Notes: a model not told the origin generated them from the sequence alone. Numbered from the stretch's first letter, positions 26,799 to 38,274 are shown. The stretch is DNA of 64,000 nucleotides from Io17-Chloro-G2 sp965226825 (GCA_965226825.1 CBDDED010000003.1:2108001-2172000), one strand, 5' to 3'. Made by a program: numbers and translations.

Positions 26799-27191
26799 TT
26801 GAAGTTCACCCGATACTTCTTGGAAACTCGCAGTCGGCCGGACCGGGCGTTTATCGAGTTGGAATGGATTCGGCAGGTGGCAAACTATCCCGAAACAGAG
26901 GAAGCGCAACTTGATGGACGCATAAGGCGTTGGGGGCCAATTCCGGCAATGAACGGAAGGTATCTCAGAATGGAAGGAGCCTGAAACGGAAAGAATCTCA
27001 GGGTCGTTCTCCTGCCGGATGGGGAGACTGGGCGTAACGCCTTATGTAACTGTTCAGACTCAAGGGGATCCGAAGGTCTGAAGTTCGACAATCGGGGGCG
27101 ATTCCACGTTTGGGACGCTCTGGCCGACGGCTATCAAACGGCTTTTGACCATTTCCACCCGCCAAGTCTGACCACTTACGGCAAATACTGA
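26799..27191 (+). pseudogene. Degenerate small protein gene with in-frame stop
   Basis: From a TTG at 26799 the frame reads KFTRYFLETRSRPDRAFIEL... IRRWGPIPAMNGRYLR, resembling a small conserved family whose members end 'RYLRVVLLPDGET'. Here the frame meets TGA at 26982-26984, then continues in the same frame as NGKNLRVVLLPDGETGRNAL to a stop at 27191. The 'AACGGAA.G..TCTCAG' segment is present twice, so a short duplication seems to have inserted the stop. I infer a pseudogene. Confidence 0.45.
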
Positions 27192-27750
27192 CACTTCCCC
27201 TTTCCTTTCCCCGAATCAAACCAACTATCATTTTCATCACCCAATATCGATTCCTTAACACTTGATGAATCGGACTCGATGACTCGTGCTGGATGACTCG
27301 GACTCAATGAGTAAAGGAACAACCATGCTAACCATGAATTACCCCGCGCGAACCGGCTAAAAATGCACCGGCCCCACAGGACCAGCCCAGGCATAGAACG
27401 GCCCAAAATCACGCAGCTTCAGGAGGGCCAGACCAATCTGTCCGGGTACAAATTGCCAAAAACGGTCAAATATGGTCCGAAACGCCCCAATTCGTTGCAA
27501 AATTATGCAAGACTCCCCAAATTCGCGCATTTTCGGGAGTTTCAAACCAACCGGCCCAGATACAAGATGGCAGTAAATGGCACACAATGGCGCCGTTGTG
27601 AGGAATAGTAAACAAAACCCACACGCCCTTCCAGGTGTTCGCCATGAAAACATCCCGTGATCATGGCATCGATCTGAGGACTATTGTCATGGTTATGGCT
27701 GGGAAGAACCAAACCCGCCTGGTTGAAGGGCCCCAACCGGCCCAGAATGC

Positions 27751-27786
27751 ATTCGTTCCCTATTCGTTTCCGGCAGGGGAACGAAT
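27751..27786 (-). repeat. Dispersed repeat copy A (ATTCGTTCC...GGAACGAAT)
   Basis: Read on the minus strand this 36-bp segment matches 40456-40490 on the plus strand apart from the short spacer. It has terminal ATTCGTTCC / GGAACGAAT inverted arms and a central GGAAACGAATAGGG. Confidence 0.6.
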
Positions 27787-27992
27787 CGCCAACCGCCAAC
27801 TCGTCCTCCAACAAAAAGAATCTGCTGGCAATAGCTGACTGGTTAGACTTGAGTCGGTCCGAGAACCAGAAGGGCGAAAATTGGGGGTGGGCCTCCGTTG
27901 CCGACGCCCCGGCCCTGGCGGTAAAATGGCTCTCCCAAAATTCGCCTCATCACCTCTGGACTATTACCCTCGGCGAAAATGCTTTGCTCGAC

Positions 27993-28047
27993 CTGGCGTG
28001 CTCGATGGAGATGGGCGTCTTTGCGCCATCTCCATCGAGCACGCCAG
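27993..28047. repeat. 22-bp perfect inverted repeat
   Basis: Arms 27993-28014 and 28026-28047 are exact complements around an 11-nt loop. No T-run follows. It lies about 110 bp upstream of the rRNA promoter. Confidence 0.8.
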
Positions 28048-28154
28048 TTAACGTACGGCGGCTCCTTCGTTTTCCTGTGAACAATTCTCCGCTTGAGCTT
28101 CAGTATCAGGCTGCCAATAGCCGGGTCAATATCCAGGATTAGTCGAAACAACCC

Positions 28155-28183
28155 TTGACGTACCCAATGGGCCAACCTATAAT
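28155..28183 (+). promoter_or_regulatory. Strong promoter of the 23S rRNA gene
   Basis: TTGACG (28155-28160) and a perfect TATAAT (28178-28183) are 17 bp apart, the consensus layout. Transcription would start near 28190, about 190 bp before the mature 23S end. A GC-rich hairpin in the leader (28261-28290) and long processing-stem sequence follow. Confidence 0.8.
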
Positions 28184-28378
28184 ACCCAACCGCGAGAGGA
28201 ATGAATCCCATATGACGGAATTGGTCAACTGACATAGGCCAAGTTTAAAGGGATACCTGGACGGCGGTTCGGGGGCACCCGAGCCGCCGTTTCTCTTGTG
28301 GGCACCTTAACAACTGAATAAGAAGCAAGATGATCCTGCGAAAGTAAAAACAAACAACCGTTTGAAGTTCCTAGCGTG

Positions 28379-31878
<3,500 letters not shown>

Positions 31879-31968
31879 CGCTATGAGCTTCAAACGGCTC
31901 ACAAACAATTTCAGGATCAGGCTTCTTGTTCAGTAGTTGAAAGGCGCACCAGCCAAATGGTGCACCGG

Positions 31969-32043
31969 CGCGGGGTGGAGCAGTGGCAGCTCGTCGGGCT
32001 CATAACCCGAAGGTCGTTGGTTCGAGTCCAACCCCCGCTACCA
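31969..32043 (+). tRNA. Initiator tRNA-fMet (CAT)
   Basis: The 75-nt cloverleaf has CGCGGGG at the 5' end, the anticodon arm TCGGGCTCATAACCCGA with three consecutive G-C pairs (initiator hallmark), the T-arm GGTTCGAGTCC and an encoded CCA. Position 1 C faces T at 72, an unpaired end as in initiators (E. coli has C-A). It lies about 90 nt after the 23S 3' end and is followed by a terminator, so it is probably co-transcribed with 23S. Confidence 0.95.
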
Positions 32044-32059
32044 AATCCCAAGAATAAAG

Positions 32060-32090
32060 AAGGCCCCGACGAATTCGCCGGGGCCTTTGG
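32060..32090 (+). terminator. Terminator after tRNA-fMet
   Basis: The 9-bp stem AAGGCCCCG / CGGGGCCTT has the self-complementary CGAATTCG in the loop, followed by TTGGATATTAT. It ends the 23S-tRNA transcript. Confidence 0.7.
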
Positions 32091-32115
32091 ATATTATGGT
32101 TGAGCGAATCATCTA

Positions 32116-33052
32116 TTGGCCCTTCTTCGGGTTCCGCATCACCCTCAACCCAATCCAACCGCCACACCTTCTCTGTCTCAAGTTGTCGCTGCAGTCAAGC
32201 CGTCAATAGTTCGAATATCCGCAATGGCCGGAACCGGGTCTGGTTTCTTCTTTGAATGCACAAGCTACCAATGCGCACATAGTAGTCGATTCAAGTATAG
32301 TCACGGTAACTTTGGATGATGGCTCGCAGTTGGATGGCAGAGTAATCGGGAAAAATTTGTGGACTGATTTGGCCGTTGTGCATGTCAACGCTAGAAGGCC
32401 TGTAAAAGCATTGACGCTTGCTGATTCAGACCGTGTCCCTGTAGGCGAGGATGTCTTAGCGCTGGGATTTCCTGGCAGGGGCGCTCCTGGTACAGCAACG
32501 GTTACGAGGGGCATCGTTTCTGCAATCACTGAATTCTCTAACGGCATTGACGTGTTTCAGACCGACGCCGCCATCAATCCCGGGAACAGCGGCGGTCCTC
32601 TAGTCAACTCTCAGGGCCATGTGGTTGGAGTCAACACATCCCGTGCAGATGACCATCCACTAGACCGTAACGTCGAAAACATCGCCTTCGCTATCTCCTC
32701 GAATAGTGCTCGAAAGTGGTTGCCAGCCTTGAAAACCGGGTTTGTTGCTGACGAAGAAACGTTCGAAGTAAAGGCAGGGGAACTAAGATCGTGGACGTTT
32801 ACCCTCGCAGCTCGCACTAAGCTATATTATGAATTCCAGGCGAATCTCGACCTAAATTTTTGGATTTCCGACCCGTCTAGCAATCGAGTAGTAGACGAGC
32901 CGAGGACCCACCACACAAAGGGAGAGATGCGGGCAGCTTTGCAAGGGACATATTCCTTATCTTTCGACAATTCGTTCTCAGTCTTTGAGTCCAAGGCAGT
33001 GAAACTGAGATACCAGATCGTACCACCCGGTTGTCCTGCACCCCGCTCATAA
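32116..33052 (+). pseudogene. Trypsin-like (HtrA-type) serine protease with C-terminal GOLD domain, frameshifted
   Basis: Two frames together encode one protein. The first gives SLSQVVAAVKPSIVRISAM AGTGSGFFF, the usual start of the protease domain. Near 32250 the frame changes and continues TNAHIVV (catalytic His), LWTDLAVVHV (Asp) and GNSGGPLV (Ser). Instead of a PDZ domain the last 95 residues match a GOLD/emp24 beta-sandwich: LYYEFQANLDLNFWISDP, then GTYSLSFDNSFSVFESKAV. No signal peptide is present, so the 5' end is probably lost. The stop codon lies inside a duplicated tRNA-fMet fragment. Base composition is more AT-rich than neighbours, suggesting transfer. Confidence 0.75.
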
Positions 33053-33075
33053 CCCGAAGGTCGTTGGTTCGAATC
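33045..33075 (+). repeat. tRNA-fMet 3'-half fragment, att-like direct repeat
   Basis: Positions 33045-33072 repeat 31998-32025 of the tRNA-fMet gene exactly for 28 bp (GCTCATAACCCGAAGG...), continuing to 33075 with one mismatch. Such partial tRNA copies mark the far end of elements that integrate into tRNA genes. Confidence 0.8.
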
Positions 33076-33228
33076 CGATACCCAATACCAAATCTTGTGC
33101 TGAATAGTGTCCTAGATTACTCCCGGTGCCTTGCATTCGGGCTTTGCCACCGGCGGACGGCCAACTTGGGATGACGGCCAAGGGCGATACAATTAACCCG
33201 CACATTCACTCTAGAAAGGCAATACAGC

Positions 33229-33455
33229 GTGGCTACGATAATCGAGTGTCCTCCGAAGAGGACCAATACCTCGACGCACAGGTAACTAAAGCCGGTAGAA
33301 GCAAGGAATTCTACGTTCGAGACATTTTCGAAAGGGGGCTTGAGAACCTATAGGATTACTACTCCCCCGTCGAAGTGGTGGATCAGGTCCGCAAAGGGCA
33401 GGTACGCATATGTTCCTCGGAAGAAGCAATGGTCAAACTTGGCTTGGGCAGTTGA
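33229..33455 (+). pseudogene. Decayed ribbon-helix-helix antitoxin
   Basis: A GTG start opens MATI, then after a 1-nt shift RVSSEEDQYLDAQVTKAGRS KEFYVRDIFERGLENL, a ribbon-helix-helix antitoxin. TAG at 33351-33353 interrupts it, and the same frame continues DYYSPVEVVDQVRKGQVRIC up to TGA at 33453-33455. The family normally reads LEDYY without a stop. No toxin partner is seen downstream. Confidence 0.6.
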
Positions 33456-33545
33456 ACACAATGACGCTGCTAACGCCCAAATGATGGCGGCGCAAGCCGG
33501 TTTCCCGCGAACTTACGAGGCTCCCTTGCGACAAAAAGACTACCC

Positions 33546-33899
33546 TTAGCCCCCCGCCTTGGCCATCAGGGCGACTTGTTGCGCCTTCAATTGATTGGAT
33601 TGGAACGTGATTCGTTTGTAGCGGAACACGTCGACCAGCGTTCCAATGAAACACAAACCCCCGGTCAGCAAGTACAGAACCCCCATACCCATGTTGCCAA
33701 CGTAAAAGCGGCCAACTCCCGCAAGCACCACGAAGCCGATCAGCGTCAATATTAGGGTCGTCGTTGGGTCTTTGCGCTGCGCCCGGTAGGCCACGGCAAA
33801 CACCTGGGCCTGTCGATCGGTCATATCCCCGATGAGACCCGCCAGCAACAGTTGCTCTTCCCCATCAACCTCGGGAAATAGCTCCAAGACTTCCGGCAT
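33546..33899 (-). CDS. TM2-domain membrane protein
   Basis: The 117-residue protein has a soluble N-terminal part (about 1-45) and a TM2 domain: LILTLIGFVVLAGVGRFYVGNMGMGVLYLLTGGLCFIGTLVDV, two helices with a G..RFYVG turn. The role of TM2 proteins in bacteria is unknown. It is the third gene of an operon with the DUF2752-like and thioredoxin-fold genes (38-bp gap). Confidence 0.88.
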   Translation of the reverse strand: MPEVLELFPEVDGEEQLLLAGLIGDMTDRQAQVFAVAYRAQRKDPTTTLILTLIGFVVLAGVGRFYVGNMGMGVLYLLTGGLCFIGTLVDVFRYKRITFQSNQLKAQQVALMAKAGG

Positions 33900-33937
33900 C
33901 TATACCTCCATGCGGTTTAGGCGTTGTAACTATGTTG

Positions 33938-34288
33938 TTACTGAGAAATTGGCGCCGGGGGCTGCTTGAAAAACAGGTGCAGCACCCGGTGGGCGATTAT
34001 CATGACGGCCAGCGGGCCCAGGTAATGAGACTCCAGCGATTGGTACAAATCGCCCCGGAACAGGAACGAAATGGAGTGACCCAGACCGTAACCGGGGCTT
34101 TTTATGTCAAACAACAGGTCGGGCAGGAAAATGGTGAAATGTTTGTCCGAGTAGGGGTCCATCGCCCCCACTACGACTAGGCCGCAGATCCATATCCAAG
34201 CTTCGAGGGAGCAAATACGCCGAAAGCGACTTTTCACCAGCAATCCCGCTGCCCAATGAGTCCCGGCCGGGGCTGGCGCAGGTGTCAT
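33938..34288 (-). CDS. DUF2752-like membrane protein
   Basis: The 116-residue protein has hydrophobic segments near 33-48 and 92-108. SPGYGLGHSISFLFRGDLYQSLESHYLGPL follows the DUF2752 pattern (CPGCGLTRAxxxLLRGDxxxAxxxNPLG), with the two cysteines replaced by Ser and Tyr. The function of the family is unknown. It starts 2 bp after the stop of the thioredoxin-fold gene, so the two are coupled. Confidence 0.72.
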   Translation of the reverse strand: MTPAPAPAGTHWAAGLLVKSRFRRICSLEAWIWICGLVVVGAMDPYSDKHFTIFLPDLLFDIKSPGYGLGHSISFLFRGDLYQSLESHYLGPLAVMIIAHRVLHLFFKQPPAPISQ

Positions 34289-34290
34289 TG

Positions 34291-34911
34291 TTACGACACC
34301 ACGAGATCGGAGAACACCTGGTGCCAGATTTCCGGATCGCCGTCGCCCATGCTGGCCCGATGCGTGATGATGCCCGAACCATCGAAGGCTATCTTGGTTG
34401 ATTGAATGGTCACCCGGAGGTCGGGCAGCAGGCCTCCCTTCGGGACGGCCACCGGCCAGGGATAGTCTTTTTCCAACCGGAATTTCTCGTAAACCTCAAT
34501 GTCTTCGCTTGGGAATACTCCGACAGCATAGAAGTCTACCTTGTCAGCGTATTGAGGATAGACCTGTTTCATCCGCTGCAACTCAGCGGTGCAAATGCTT
34601 CAAGTGGTGGCGAAGAAGAACAGAAAGGCGGGTCTGGAACTACTTACCAAATCTGTTGCCGTGACCGTGGAGCCATCGGCTAGTCCCAACTCGAACTCGG
34701 GGACGCGGTTGCCAACCTCAGCGCCCACTTCTGGTCCGTCCACTGCCAGGCCGTGTACCAAATCGGGAGATGTCCATGTCTCGGCGGCGACAGGCTCGGC
34801 GTTCTGAGGCGGGTTGGAAGTCGCGCAGCCCAAAGCCAGCAGCCCGAGGGCCGCCAACCCCAGTGTTGCAAGCGTCCATTTCGGCCTGATCGCCAGGCGG
34901 CTGGGTACCAT
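34291..34911 (-). CDS. Thioredoxin-fold lipoprotein with in-frame TGA at the catalytic Cys (candidate selenoprotein)
   Basis: Read through one TGA, this is a single 206-residue redoxin/TlpA-like protein. The signal ends in lipobox LLALGC (Cys29), so it is an extracytoplasmic lipoprotein. GNRVPEFELGLADGSTVTA TDL leads to the active-site strand PAFLFFFATT, then TGA (34602-34600, codon 104), then SICTAELQRMKQVYP and VDFYAVGVFPSEDIEVYEKF. Thioredoxin-fold proteins have CxxC here; TGA stands exactly for the first Cys, giving UxxC with Cys107. A SECIS-like hairpin follows at once. A nonsense mutation (TGC or TGT to TGA) is the alternative. It is the first gene of a three-gene operon. Confidence 0.7.
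34573..34602 (-). promoter_or_regulatory. SECIS-like hairpin after the in-frame TGA
   Basis: On the minus strand, 13 nt after the TGA codon, CCGCTG (34589-34584) pairs with CAGCGG (34578-34573) around the loop AGTTG. The loop begins 19 nt after the first base of TGA's successor codon region (16-nt range) and has G at its second position, as in bacterial SECIS elements that recruit SelB. Confidence 0.5.
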
Positions 34912-35318
34912 GAATGCGATTCCTCAGGCCCCGGGTTGTGACTGGACCGTGCCGCCGGCATCCAGTCCGCGCTTCCCTCACGAGCCATTATACCTTAAGC
35001 GGTGCGCCCAAAAGCAGCGGTCCTAACATGTTTAAGACTTACCATTTTGTTCCGATAAACAAAGTTAGCCAAACCACGTCTTCCAGGGTCAGTTGGCCCC
35101 GGCTGGCAACTCATTCCTGTTCTCCTTGCCTTTACCCAAGTCACCGCTTGTTCCGGTCGGACCCGTTAAGGCCGACAGCCTGAATTGACACTACTATCCC
35201 CTCGCCGTAGAATGGGCGGACTCAAAAGGTCAGCAATCCTGACCTGACTCGAGCTTGGATCCGGTCGGGCGGGTCGGTCGCTGGCCTCCGGAATGACATC
35301 AGAGACACAAGGAATGAG
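34912..35318. other. Intergenic stretch between divergent operons
   Basis: About 400 bp without a convincing gene. It must contain the promoters of the thioredoxin-fold operon (left) and the Lrp-like gene (right). A short AT-rich part lies around 35030-35065. Minus-strand open frames over it do not resemble proteins. Confidence 0.4.
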
Positions 35319-35555
35319 ATGGGAACTAAGGCTTATCTTTTGGTTGAGACCGCTGTAGGCAAGACCCGCGACGTGGCCGCGACCCTCAGGGCCCTGGACG
35401 GGATCACATCGGTAGACGTCGTCACCGGACCATACGACATCATCGCAGTAATCAGTGGATCGGATATGGCCGTGGTGGGCAATGTAGTCACGGAACAAAT
35501 CCATACCGTGCCGGGCGTGGTCCGAACCGTTACTTGCGTGGCGGTGGGCACCTAA
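35319..35555 (+). CDS. Stand-alone Lrp/AsnC ligand-binding (RAM) domain
   Basis: The 78-residue protein is only the C-terminal effector domain of Lrp/AsnC regulators: KAYLLVETAVGKTRDVAATL, VTGPYDIIAVISGSDM and VPGVVRTVTCVAV. No DNA-binding domain is present. Such small proteins oligomerise and bind amino acids and may modulate full-length Lrp proteins. This is consistent with the amino-acid uptake theme of the region. Confidence 0.88.
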   Translation: MGTKAYLLVETAVGKTRDVAATLRALDGITSVDVVTGPYDIIAVISGSDMAVVGNVVTEQIHTVPGVVRTVTCVAVGT

Positions 35556-35679
35556 AAGCCGGCCCCAACGGGTTCACCGGGTAAATCTCCCACCCATCGG
35601 GCCCACCGGTTGCTACGCCAAATCCGTCAACCCAACTCGCCGCACTCACTTTTTGGTCGCTCCCTGGAGGAGGCTGTCC

Positions 35680-36855
35680 TTGGAGTTCCAGTTTAGCCCA
35701 GAAGATGACGCCTTCCGTCGTGAAGTAGTCGATTTTATCAAACAGGAGCTGCCCCCCAACTGGGAAGGCGGCGGGCGGTATCCCGAGGAGGATGACTGGG
35801 ATTTCGCCGTCCAAATCCGCAAGAAAATGGCGGCCAAGGGCTGGCTCACCATGCACTGGCCGGAAGAGTACGGCGGCCAGAACGCCTCGGCCATACGCTC
35901 TGCGATCTTCAGCGAGGAATTGACCTACCACCGGACGCCGGGCCGCGACATTTTCGGCGTGCGGATGCTGGGGCCAACCCTGATGATTCACGGCTCGGAG
36001 GAACAGAAAAAGGCCCACCTGCCTCCGGTGGCCCGGGGAGACATCCAGTGGTGCCAGGGCTACAGTGAGCCCGAATCGGGTTCAGATCTGGCTTCGCTGG
36101 CCACCCGAGCCGTGCTGGACGGCGACGAATTCGTGGTTAACGGCAGCAAGATTTGGACCTCCATGGCCCAATACGCCGACTGGATAATGCTGCTGACCCG
36201 GACCGACCCGGATGCGCAGCGGCACCGAGGCATCACCTTCATGCTGGTGGACATGAAATCCCCCGGCATTGAGGTGCGACCCGTGATCAACATGGCCGAC
36301 CGCCACGAATTCAACCAGGTGATCTTCGACAACGTCCGGGTCCCCCGGGGGAACGTTGTGGGTGAGGAGAACCAGGGTTGGTACGTAGCGGTTACCTTGC
36401 TGGACTTCGAGCGTTCCGGCATAGACTACTCCGCCTCGGGACGACGCCTGTTGGACGACGTCAAAGCCTACGCCGCCGAAACAAAACGGGATGGCCAGCC
36501 CCTAATCAAACTGCCCTGGGTGCGGAGCCTGCTAGCCGACCGGTATATAGAGTGCGAAGCGGCCAGGCTGATGGCTTACAACGTGGCTTATATGCAGGAA
36601 CAGGGCCTAGTCCCGACCAAAGAAGCTTCCATGAGCAAGGTTTTCGGTAGCGAGGCGGCGCAGCACGCCAGCGCAGCCGCCCTGGAAATTCTAGGCCCCT
36701 ACGGCGCACTGGCGCGGGAAGAAAAGTGGGCGCCTCTTAAGGGGAGAGTCCAGGAAATCTGGATGTGTGCCTTCGCCGGAACTATCGCAGCCGGCACGTC
36801 GGAAATTCAGCGGAACATCATCGCCGGCCGTGGGTTGTCCCTACCCAGGGGTTAA
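35680..36855 (+). CDS. Acyl-CoA dehydrogenase
   Basis: The 391-residue flavoprotein of the acyl-CoA dehydrogenase fold has the N-terminal helical domain, the beta-domain motif WCQGYSEPESGSDLASLATRA (FAD/substrate contact), WTSMAQYADW, and a C-terminal helical domain ending GTIAAGTSEIQRNIIAGRGL. I prefer the TTG at 35680 because GGAGGAGG lies 7 nt upstream and the protein then starts LEFQFSPEDDAF. It carries out the first oxidation of a CoA thioester. A second, shorter homologue lies 2 kb away; in some bacteria two such subunits form heterotetramers. Confidence 0.93.
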   Translation: MEFQFSPEDDAFRREVVDFIKQELPPNWEGGGRYPEEDDWDFAVQIRKKMAAKGWLTMHWPEEYGGQNASAIRSAIFSEELTYHRTPGRDIFGVRMLGPTLMIHGSEEQKKAHLPPVARGDIQWCQGYSEPESGSDLASLATRAVLDGDEFVVNGSKIWTSMAQYADWIMLLTRTDPDAQRHRGITFMLVDMKSPGIEVRPVINMADRHEFNQVIFDNVRVPRGNVVGEENQGWYVAVTLLDFERSGIDYSASGRRLLDDVKAYAAETKRDGQPLIKLPWVRSLLADRYIECEAARLMAYNVAYMQEQGLVPTKEASMSKVFGSEAAQHASAAALEILGPYGALAREEKWAPLKGRVQEIWMCAFAGTIAAGTSEIQRNIIAGRGLSLPRG

Positions 36856-36917
36856 TACCCCACTACAACTGGAAACCTTAAACACCATTGGCCCCGTTAT
36901 TGGGGAGACCGTTGACT

Positions 36918-36954
36918 CAATGAAACAGCCCGCCAGTGGCGGGCTGTTTCATTG
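36918..36954. terminator. Bidirectional terminator
   Basis: A 17-bp perfect stem (36918-36934 with 36938-36954) has the 3-nt loop AGT. A-rich and T-rich ends serve the convergent acyl-CoA dehydrogenase and HTH genes. Confidence 0.85.
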
Positions 36955-36996
36955 AGGGCCTGACCTGTTGTGTTTAAAGAGACATCCGGGCCCGGT

Positions 36997-37326
36997 CTAC
37001 GCGGCGGCGAAGGCCTCCAACTCCTCTTCCCCCAGCTCCTCACCGGCTTCCCGACAGCGGTGCATGATTCGGAAAATCGTCCGCACCGTTACCGAAAACC
37101 GCTCGGCTGCCTGGTCAGTGGTCAGGTCCTCTCGCACCATGGTCTGCCAAACCCTGAGGTCCCGAGCCATGCGGCGGTGGCGCTGAAACCACACCGGATC
37201 ATCGTACTTACAACGTGATAGTGGACATCTGATGCACGACCTGGAAATCTCGCAACCGGTATCTTCATAGTAATAGAATTCTGGGGTCGAGTCCTTGATG
37301 GGATTGGATTGTTTCAAGTTAACCAT
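36997..37326 (-). CDS. Small Cys-cluster helix-turn-helix protein
   Basis: The 109-residue protein has a cysteine cluster (GCEISRSCIRCPLSRCKYDDP: C-x5-C-x2-C-x4-C, a likely zinc or Fe-S site) followed by a basic helix-turn-helix (LTTDQAAERFSVTVRTIFRIMHRC, sigma-like or MarR-like recognition helix). The C-terminus is acidic. The family is not firmly known to me. An unusually structured operator overlaps its promoter, so autoregulation is likely. It stands alone between a terminator and yqeK. Confidence 0.72.
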   Translation of the reverse strand: MVNLKQSNPIKDSTPEFYYYEDTGCEISRSCIRCPLSRCKYDDPVWFQRHRRMARDLRVWQTMVREDLTTDQAAERFSVTVRTIFRIMHRCREAGEELGEEELEAFAAA

Positions 37327-37339
37327 ATCACAACTCCAA

Positions 37340-37441
37340 AACTCATGTTCTATAATGTACAGCAGTATAGAACGTGAGTTCTTAAGGTGTCAATGCTTAT
37401 TTCCAGCAAATTAGAACTAATTTACGGAATTGACGTTCTAA
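37340..37441 (-). promoter_or_regulatory. Promoter with four TAGAAC half-sites (autoregulatory operator)
   Basis: On the minus strand TTGACA (37393-37388) and TATACT (37369-37364) are 18 bp apart. A 15-bp inverted repeat (37340-37354 / 37366-37380, one mismatch) covers the -10. A second pair, TTAGAAC (37411-37417) and GTTCTAA (37435-37441), lies upstream. All arms contain TAGAAC/GTTCTA. Confidence 0.7.
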
Positions 37442-37664
37442 AATATTCCGTGCCCGAATGGCCTACACAGCTACCGTGATACTGGGCGACGCTGCCGCGG
37501 TTCCGGGACGTTGTGGAGGCGCCAACGAAACAGGGGTCGGTGTTGGAGGAGGGTCCGGGCCGTAAGACTGCCTGGCAGGAATGCCCGAAGGAACGACTGC
37601 CCGAATGGACGGCCGGGCCGCAGCTTGAAAACGGCCCGGAGTTAGCCGAGGATTAGTATCAGGG

Positions 37665-38246
37665 TTACCGGACCGCTCCGGCCAGCAAGGCGTTCCTGGT
37701 TTCAACCAGTACGGGATGCACCATCTCCCCCCGCTGGGTCCTGGCGATTATTTCCCGGGAGGCGAATTCCAGAACTCCCAGGTCGAGGTCCTGAACCGCC
37801 AATTCCATTAGCTCTGGCAAGTAGGGATAGGCTGCGGATTTTTGCGGGTCCAGTTTATCGGCCAGGAAGACCAGCTTGCCCAACGGGTCCAGAGAGGGAT
37901 GGGCCATGGTGTGCCAGTAGACGGCTTGATACACGGACTCGTCGGTCAGGCCGTCTTCCCGTTTGAGGATTCTCGCTCCAACAGGACCGTGGAGCAGGAT
38001 GGGCAGGCTGCGTTCCAGCGGCGTAACCGGCACTTCCAGTTGTTCAGCCCGGTCCAGGAGTTGCCGGCCCGGCATGGCGCGGGCCACATCGTGAGCCAGC
38101 ATCGCCAATGCCGCCAGTTGGGAGTCAATACCATGGCATTCGGCCAGGTTGGCGGCGATATCCCTGACCCGGTAGATGTGCTTCCGGAGCCCATTGGGAA
38201 GCACGGCTACGCGGCGGTTGACCAGAGTCTCCAGATCACCGAGCAT
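37665..38246 (-). CDS. yqeK: HD-domain protein, YqeK-like Ap4A hydrolase
   Basis: The 193-residue HD phosphohydrolase has GLRKHIYRVRDIAANLAECHGID, LAHDVAR (HD pair), ILLHGPVGARIL and YWHTMAHPSLDPLGKLVFLADKLDP, the YqeK pattern. YqeK proteins split diadenosine tetraphosphate to two ADP using iron. In many genomes yqeK lies next to nadD; here it lies 28 bp downstream of a HIT gene, another nucleotide hydrolase family that also acts on dinucleoside polyphosphates. Confidence 0.88.
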   Translation of the reverse strand: MLGDLETLVNRRVAVLPNGLRKHIYRVRDIAANLAECHGIDSQLAALAMLAHDVARAMPGRQLLDRAEQLEVPVTPLERSLPILLHGPVGARILKREDGLTDESVYQAVYWHTMAHPSLDPLGKLVFLADKLDPQKSAAYPYLPELMELAVQDLDLGVLEFASREIIARTQRGEMVHPVLVETRNALLAGAVR

Positions 38247-38274
38247 CGCTATCCCTGACTAACTCTCCCCGGGG

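Larger units (their letters stand above)
27192..28154. other. Repeat-rich non-coding stretch upstream of 23S rRNA
   Basis: Nearly 1 kb holds no recognisable protein. It contains a GACTCG-rich stretch around 27270-27310, a degenerate repeated motif (27411-27458 and 27527-27573 share the pattern 'GGAG..CA.ACCAA..G.CC.G.TACAA'), a dispersed repeat (27751-27786) and a 22-bp hairpin (27993-28047). Confidence 0.5.

Noticed and set aside
31880..31968. 5S rRNA directly after 23S
   Set aside because: The 90-nt gap is too short and is filled by the 23S processing stem and a small hairpin.
37442..37664. Short frames between the HTH promoter and yqeK
   Set aside because: Low-complexity Pro/Gly-rich translations with no start signals; probably non-coding.
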